From contig DATCZA010000034.1 of NCBI GenBank assembly GCA_036526135.1, positions 62,001 to 126,000 on the forward strand: a stretch of DNA of 64,000 bases, written 5' to 3'. Position numbers and translations under genes: made by a program. How positions within the stretch are numbered: position 1 is the first letter of the stretch; each line of letters starts with the position of its first letter. The DNA is from UBA2965 sp036526135 (lineage in GTDB: Bacteria; Pseudomonadota; Gammaproteobacteria; Pseudomonadales; Azotimanducaceae). Positions 59,948 through 64,000 of the stretch are shown piece by piece. The notes below the pieces were generated by a model. The model ran no database searches, was not told the DNA's origin, and worked only from the letters and a program-made list of their open reading frames with translations.

Positions 59948-60190
59948 TTGGTTTTGAGAAGCGACTTTCGCTGTCTCGTCGGTCGCGATTTTTGCGCCGA
60001 TGAGGACGTGTACACCGTGGTGGACATCGCCTCGTTGCAGGACTACGTGCTCGTGGAGGCTCGCCGGAAAGCTCAGGAAGCCGGCACCGTCCCCATCTAC
60101 CGCAAATTTCCCGTCCGGGAGGTTCTGGACACGCTCGTGGTCGACGAGGAGATCGTCCTCTTCAAGCCGAGCCTGTTTCCCGCGCTCTAG
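59948..60190 (+). CDS. Small hypothetical protein
   Basis: A protein of about 80 residues with good protein composition: VYTVVDIASLQDYVLVEAR, then IYRKFPVREVLDTLVVDEE and LFKPSLFPAL. It should fold as alpha/beta. TTG at 59948 or 59954 is the likely start; the open frame further upstream is AT-rich and overlaps the promoter region. I do not recognise the family. It is convergent with the amidase gene, nine bases apart. Confidence 0.6.
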   Translation: MVLRSDFRCLVGRDFCADEDVYTVVDIASLQDYVLVEARRKAQEAGTVPIYRKFPVREVLDTLVVDEEIVLFKPSLFPAL

Positions 60191-60199
60191 GGTCGTTAT

Positions 60200-61633
60200 T
60201 CAGCCGGCATGCTCGCTCTGCGGGGGACGCCGCTGGCCATGGCCGGTAGCCTCCTCGAACAGCCGGGCGATGGCCAGCAGATCGAGGTCGCCGTGAGGTC
60301 GCCCGACGATCTGCAGGCCCAGGGGCAGGCCGTCGTCCGTGAACCCGCCGGGGACTGAGATCGCGGGGAGATCGGTGACGGTCACGGCGCAGCAGATGGT
60401 CATCCAGTCGATGTACGTCTCCATGGCCCGGCCATCGATCTCGCGCACCCAATCCAGCGACTTGTCGAACGGTGGTACCTGGGCAGAAGGCAGCAGCAGC
60501 GCGTCGTGGTGGGCAAAGAAAGCGCCGACGCGCTGGTAAATCGCCGTACGTTCGACCTCGCAGCGCAACAGATCCTCTGCGGTGAGCGCGTAGCCCTGCT
60601 CCACGTTCCAGATCATGGTTTCCTTGGCATGTTCGCGCCAGCGCGGTAGCGAGCGATCCAGGGCCCGGCCGGTCTGGGCCAGGCTGGCCGCGCGCTGGGT
60701 CTGGAATACCGACATGCCTCCGCGCAGGTCCGGACAGGCATTCTCCACCTCGCAGCCGAGGTCTTCGAAAACGACCGCCGCTGCCTCGAGCAGCCGGACC
60801 ATGGCGGCGTCCACGGGTGCAAAGCCGAGATCTGCGGACCAGGCGATCTTCAGGGTTGCCGGATCGGCGTGGGGCAGATCGCGGAAGTGTCGGCCCGGCT
60901 CCGGCCGGCTCAGGGGGTCGTCCTGATTGGGGCCTGCCTGAACGGACAGCAGCAGAGCCGCGTCGGGCACGTTACGAGCCATGGGGCCGGGGGTGAGCAG
61001 CCGAGCAAACCAGCCGAACGGGCCATCCGCCGGGACGCGCCCCAATGAGGGCCTAAGGCCGACAACGTTGCAGTACCCGGCCGGGTTGCGCAGCGATCCG
61101 CCCATGTCCGACCCGTCGGCCAGGGGAAGCATCCCCGTTGCCAGCGCCGCGGCGGCGCCGCCACTGCTGCCTCCGGCCGTGCGCGACAGGTCGTAGGGAT
61201 TGCTCGTGGTTCCGAAGAGGTTATTGAACGTGTGTGATCCCAGGGCGAACTCGGGCACGTTGGATTTCGCGATGAAAAGTGCGCCTGCGGCCCGTTGGCG
61301 TGCGGCCACCGCTCCATCGTGCCTAGCCACGCGTTCGGCCCAGGGGACAAATCCCCAGGTGGTCGGAAAGCCTGCGGCGTCATGGGTGTCCTTGACGGCC
61401 ATGGGCAGACCGTGCAGAGGACCGCACGGCTCACCGCGGCTGCGCGCCCGATCCGCTTGGCGAGCCAGCTCGAGTGCCGCCTCTCTGGGCAGAACGTTGA
61501 CGAGCGCATTGATCTGGGGGTTCAGGATTTCGATGCGATCGTAGTGTGCGTCCATGACTTCCACGGCGGATGCGTCTCCCCGTCGAATCATCCCGGCAGT
61601 ATCAAGAGCCGCTTGCCGCGCCAGTTCGCTCAT
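60200..61633 (-). CDS. Amidase (amidase signature family)
   Basis: A protein of 477 residues. The Ser-cisSer-Lys triad is Lys81 (LPMAVKDTHD), Ser156 (GGSSGGAAAAL) and Ser180 (SDMGGSLRNPA). The enzymes of this family hydrolyse amides and include glutamyl-tRNA amidotransferase GatA; here no gatB or gatC is near, so a free-standing amidase is likely. The ATG at 61633 gives the family N-terminus. It diverges from the ABC transporter gene. Confidence 0.93.
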   Translation of the reverse strand: MSELARQAALDTAGMIRRGDASAVEVMDAHYDRIEILNPQINALVNVLPREAALELARQADRARSRGEPCGPLHGLPMAVKDTHDAAGFPTTWGFVPWAERVARHDGAVAARQRAAGALFIAKSNVPEFALGSHTFNNLFGTTSNPYDLSRTAGGSSGGAAAALATGMLPLADGSDMGGSLRNPAGYCNVVGLRPSLGRVPADGPFGWFARLLTPGPMARNVPDAALLLSVQAGPNQDDPLSRPEPGRHFRDLPHADPATLKIAWSADLGFAPVDAAMVRLLEAAAVVFEDLGCEVENACPDLRGGMSVFQTQRAASLAQTGRALDRSLPRWREHAKETMIWNVEQGYALTAEDLLRCEVERTAIYQRVGAFFAHHDALLLPSAQVPPFDKSLDWVREIDGRAMETYIDWMTICCAVTVTDLPAISVPGGFTDDGLPLGLQIVGRPHGDLDLLAIARLFEEATGHGQRRPPQSEHAG

Positions 61634-61793
61634 TGAGGTATTCTCGATTCGCCAACGCGCGCCGGCAAGGTGGTGGCGCGCACGCATTGCGGTTGGCCGG
61701 CATGGTCGAACTGTTGGTGGAACGGGCCGCGCCGGGAGCGCGGTGGTTCTCGGGCGTCGAGGAACGACCGATCGAGCTCTGCAAGGAGAAAGC

Positions 61794-62681
61794 ATGCTGA
61801 AGATAAACGCTTTGTCGAAGACCTATCCCAACGGTGTGCAGGCGCTGGACGGCGTGGATCTGGAGATCGCCAAGGGCATGTTCGGGTTGCTCGGGCCGAA
61901 CGGTGCCGGCAAGTCCACGCTCATGCGCACCATCGCGACGCTGCAGAGCCCGGACAGCGGTTCCATTCACTTCAACGACGTCGATGTGCTCGCGGATCCC
62001 AACGCCCTGCGTCGCGTGCTGGGCTACCTCCCGCAGGAGTTCGGCGCGTATCCGCGCACGTCTCCGGAAGTGATGCTCGATCACATCGCAGCGCTCAAGG
62101 GCATTGGCGGTCGCGGCGCTCGCAAAGCGCTCGTCGAGCAGCTGCTGGTGCAGACGAACCTCTGGGACGTGCGCAAGAAGAGCATCGACAGCTTTTCCGG
62201 GGGTATGCGCCAACGCTTCGGGATCGCCCAGGCGCTCATCGGCGATCCGCAGCTGGTGATCGTCGACGAGCCAACGGCGGGGCTCGATCCCGCAGAGCGC
62301 CGGCGCTTTCATAACCTGCTGGCCAGAATCGGCGAGGAGGTGGTGGTCATTCTCTCCACCCACATCGTCGAGGACGTTGCCGAGCTTTGCCCGAACATGG
62401 CCGTCATGGGCGGCGGGCGGATTCTGGTGCAGGGTGAACCCAAGGAGCTGACCGGGCGTCTTGCGGGACGGCTGTGGTCGAAAGTGGTTCCCCGCGACGA
62501 GGCCGAAGGGTTGCGGCGTTCCCTGCCGGTGGTGTCGACGCGACTGGTGGCGGGGCAGGTGGAACTAAGGGTGCTCTCGGAGCAGGACCCCGAGGGTGGC
62601 CTCGCCGCGGTCGAGCCGAGCCTGGAGGACGTTTACTTCGCCACCCTCATGAAGCACGGCATGAACCCGGTGGTCGACTGA
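61794..62681 (+). CDS. ABC transporter ATP-binding protein
   Basis: A protein of 295 residues. Walker A is GLLGPNGAGKST, the signature FSGGMRQRFGIAQAL, Walker B LVIVDEPTAGLDP, and the switch His is in STHIVED. A C-terminal part of about 80 residues follows (PKELTGRLAGRLW). It is of the ABC-2/drug or NatA-like type. GCAAGGAGAAAGC precedes the ATG. It powers the permease encoded 11 bases downstream. Confidence 0.95.
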   Translation: MLKINALSKTYPNGVQALDGVDLEIAKGMFGLLGPNGAGKSTLMRTIATLQSPDSGSIHFNDVDVLADPNALRRVLGYLPQEFGAYPRTSPEVMLDHIAALKGIGGRGARKALVEQLLVQTNLWDVRKKSIDSFSGGMRQRFGIAQALIGDPQLVIVDEPTAGLDPAERRRFHNLLARIGEEVVVILSTHIVEDVAELCPNMAVMGGGRILVQGEPKELTGRLAGRLWSKVVPRDEAEGLRRSLPVVSTRLVAGQVELRVLSEQDPEGGLAAVEPSLEDVYFATLMKHGMNPVVD

Positions 62682-62692
62682 GAGGAGGCGCC

Positions 62693-64000
62693 ATGTTTCT
62701 CGAGGTCTTCAGATTCGAAAGCCGCTTTCAGGTCCGCTCCCCGCTGTTCCTGACGATATCCACGGTGTGGTTCCTTTTTGGTTTTCTGATCACCGGCAGC
62801 GAGTCGGTGAGCGTCGGCGGTGTCGGCAGCAACCTGAACCTGAACGCATCGTTTGCCATCATCCAGACGATCACGGTGCTCACCATCATCGGCATGTTTG
62901 CGGCAATAGCCTTCGTGGCCAGCGCCATCACGCGCGATCGCGAAACCAAGACGGCCGAGATCTTCTACAGCAGCGGGATATCCGAGAGGAGCTATCTGCT
63001 GGGACGATTTGCCGGGGGGTGCGTCTTCGCCACCGCCGCGGTGACCGCCGGCGTCGTCGGGACCATGCTGGGCACCTTCATGCCCTGGCTCGATGCGGAG
63101 CGTATCGGCAGCTTCAGCCTGGCGCCTTATGTGTTCAGCATGCTGGTCATCGTGCTGCCGAACATGTTCATCATCTGCGCTTTGTTCTTCAGCGTGGCGG
63201 CTCTGACCCGATCGATGATGGCGTCCTACGTCGCCGCGCTCGGGTTTCTGGTCTCTTTCGCGGTGATCGGCAGCGCCACCGATCCTGAGAACATCCGGTA
63301 TCTGGCGCTCGGAGAACCGTTCGGACAGGTGGCGCTGGGAGAAATCACCCGATACTGGACAGTGTTCGATCGGAACTTCCGGGTTCCGGAGCTCGCGGGG
63401 ACGCTGCTGCTCAACCGCGTGATCTGGGTCCTCGTCGCGACGGCCGTCCTGGGGATCACGGTGGCCCGATTTGCCTTCGAGCTGAAGCCTGCCCGCAAGC
63501 GGTGGTGGCGACGCCGGCCGAACCGGTCCGAGGCGCGAGCCGCGCCCCGTCACGTGGTTGACGTTGCCCGGGCAAGTGCCGGGATGACTGCGAGCCTCCT
63601 CTCGCAGCTGCGCATGGACTTCCGGGGGATCATCCGCAGTGTTCCCTTTTACGTGCTGCTGGCCTTCGGGATGCTGAACGTGATCGGTGGTTTCTACGGA
63701 GCCGTCAGCCAGTGGTACGGAACGGAGGTTTACCCCGTCACCCGCATCATGACTCAGGTGGTGGGGAGCACCTTTGCGTTCGTGGTGCTGCTGATCCTCA
63801 TCTACTATTCCGGCGAGCTGGTGCATCGCGAGCGCCAGAGCGGGGTGGCCGACTACCTCGACGCCGCGCCGTATCCCAACGGCATCATGATCCTCTCCAA
63901 GGTGTTCGGTCTCTGGTTGGTGATCAGCCTGCTGTACCTGGTGGTCGTGCTTGCCGGCATGCTCGTCCAGGCGCTCAACGGCTACCGGGAGTTCGAGCCG
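62693..64000 (+). CDS. ABC-2-type permease, possibly fused to an M1-like domain (cut by window end)
   Basis: At least 436 residues and still open at base 64000. It starts with a hydrophobic helix (LFLTISTVWFLFGFLITG) and has further helices in groups, with a charged loop near residues 265-300. The half-repeated pattern (first half 1-260, second from about 310) resembles large permeases in which the C-terminus is an M1-aminopeptidase-like domain. That second part is outside the window and is a prediction. GAGGAGGCGCC precedes the ATG. It pairs with the ATPase just upstream. Confidence 0.85.
   Translation, partial: MFLEVFRFESRFQVRSPLFLTISTVWFLFGFLITGSESVSVGGVGSNLNLNASFAIIQTITVLTIIGMFAAIAFVASAITRDRETKTAEIFYSSGISERSYLLGRFAGGCVFATAAVTAGVVGTMLGTFMPWLDAERIGSFSLAPYVFSMLVIVLPNMFIICALFFSVAALTRSMMASYVAALGFLVSFAVIGSATDPENIRYLALGEPFGQVALGEITRYWTVFDRNFRVPELAGTLLLNRVIWVLVATAVLGITVARFAFELKPARKRWWRRRPNRSEARAAPRHVVDVARASAGMTASLLSQLRMDFRGIIRSVPFYVLLAFGMLNVIGGFYGAVSQWYGTEVYPVTRIMTQVVGSTFAFVVLLILIYYSGELVHRERQSGVADYLDAAPYPNGIMILSKVFGLWLVISLLYLVVVLAGMLVQALNGYREFEP

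Noticed and set aside
1..64000. Search by eye for tRNA, rRNA, CRISPR, insertion sequences and integrases
   Set aside because: No repeat-spacer array, transposase, integrase or recognisable tRNA/rRNA sequence was found. A tRNA scan could still reveal a missed short gene.

Overview
The window is a GC-rich, gene-dense stretch of bacterial chromosome with about 67 likely protein genes. It holds no rRNA, tRNA, CRISPR or insertion sequence that I could recognise. Several markers point to a heterotrophic gammaproteobacterium: the cmoA-cmoB tRNA-modification pair, an OmpR/EnvZ-type two-component system, a SirB2-like protein, a DUF2959 lipoprotein and a convergent ppk/ppx pair. A marine or soil lipid degrader would fit the enzyme content. 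That placement rests on gene families, not on a marker-gene tree.

Layout. 0-8 kb: the 3' end of an unidentified gene, an APC permease, a coniferyl-aldehyde-dehydrogenase-like ALDH followed by a PhyH dioxygenase and an Smr protein, then a minus-strand run of acyl-CoA dehydrogenase, small membrane protein, cmoB and cmoA. 8-14.5 kb: ppk and ppx, then an M48 peptidase with LemA. 14.5-24 kb: acyl-CoA dehydrogenase, flavin reductase with nitronate monooxygenase, MaoC hydratase, hydrolases, and an operon of crotonase, LLM oxidoreductase and SDR. 23.6-33 kb: MATE exporter with a Fpg/Nei glycosylase, a CinA-like/nucleotidyltransferase fusion with an alpha/beta hydrolase, an AGCS symporter, SirB2, an ANKH-like membrane protein, an acyl-CoA dehydrogenase and an SMP-30 protein. 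33-38 kb: a small lipoprotein, a thiolase, and a secreted protein ahead of an ompR/envZ-like pair that ends in a structured 3' region with a strong terminator. 38-50 kb: MscS, DUF2959, three crotonases, a hot-dog hydratase pair, a ClpP-like protease, an acyl-CoA dehydrogenase, ChaC, an M20 peptidase and a double-barrel outer-membrane protein. 50-64 kb: LLM oxidoreductase, DUF502, rhomboid, SulP, amidohydrolase with a DDN-like protein, sulfotransferase, an arsenic locus (arsR, aquaglyceroporin, arsI), a PIG-L deacetylase, an amidase, and an ABC transporter cut by the window edge.

Function. Four acyl-CoA dehydrogenases, four crotonases, a thiolase, three MaoC/hot-dog proteins, two SDRs and several hydrolases form a dispersed acyl-CoA catabolic complement, such as is used for branched, isoprenoid or steroid acyl chains. 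Two LLM-class proteins and one DDN-like protein suggest that cofactor F420 may be used. The clearest self-contained system is the divergent arsR-aqp / arsI locus: ArsI would release As(III) from trivalent organoarsenicals, the channel would let it leave, and two matched inverted repeats lie where ArsR would bind.

The most unusual items are the fusion protein whose CinA-like domain has lost its catalytic residues (25912-26973), the matched operators of the arsenic locus, the possible small RNA after the envZ-like gene, the bacterial ANKH-like protein, the duplicated outer-membrane barrel, and an SDR and a crotonase that lack their usual catalytic residues.
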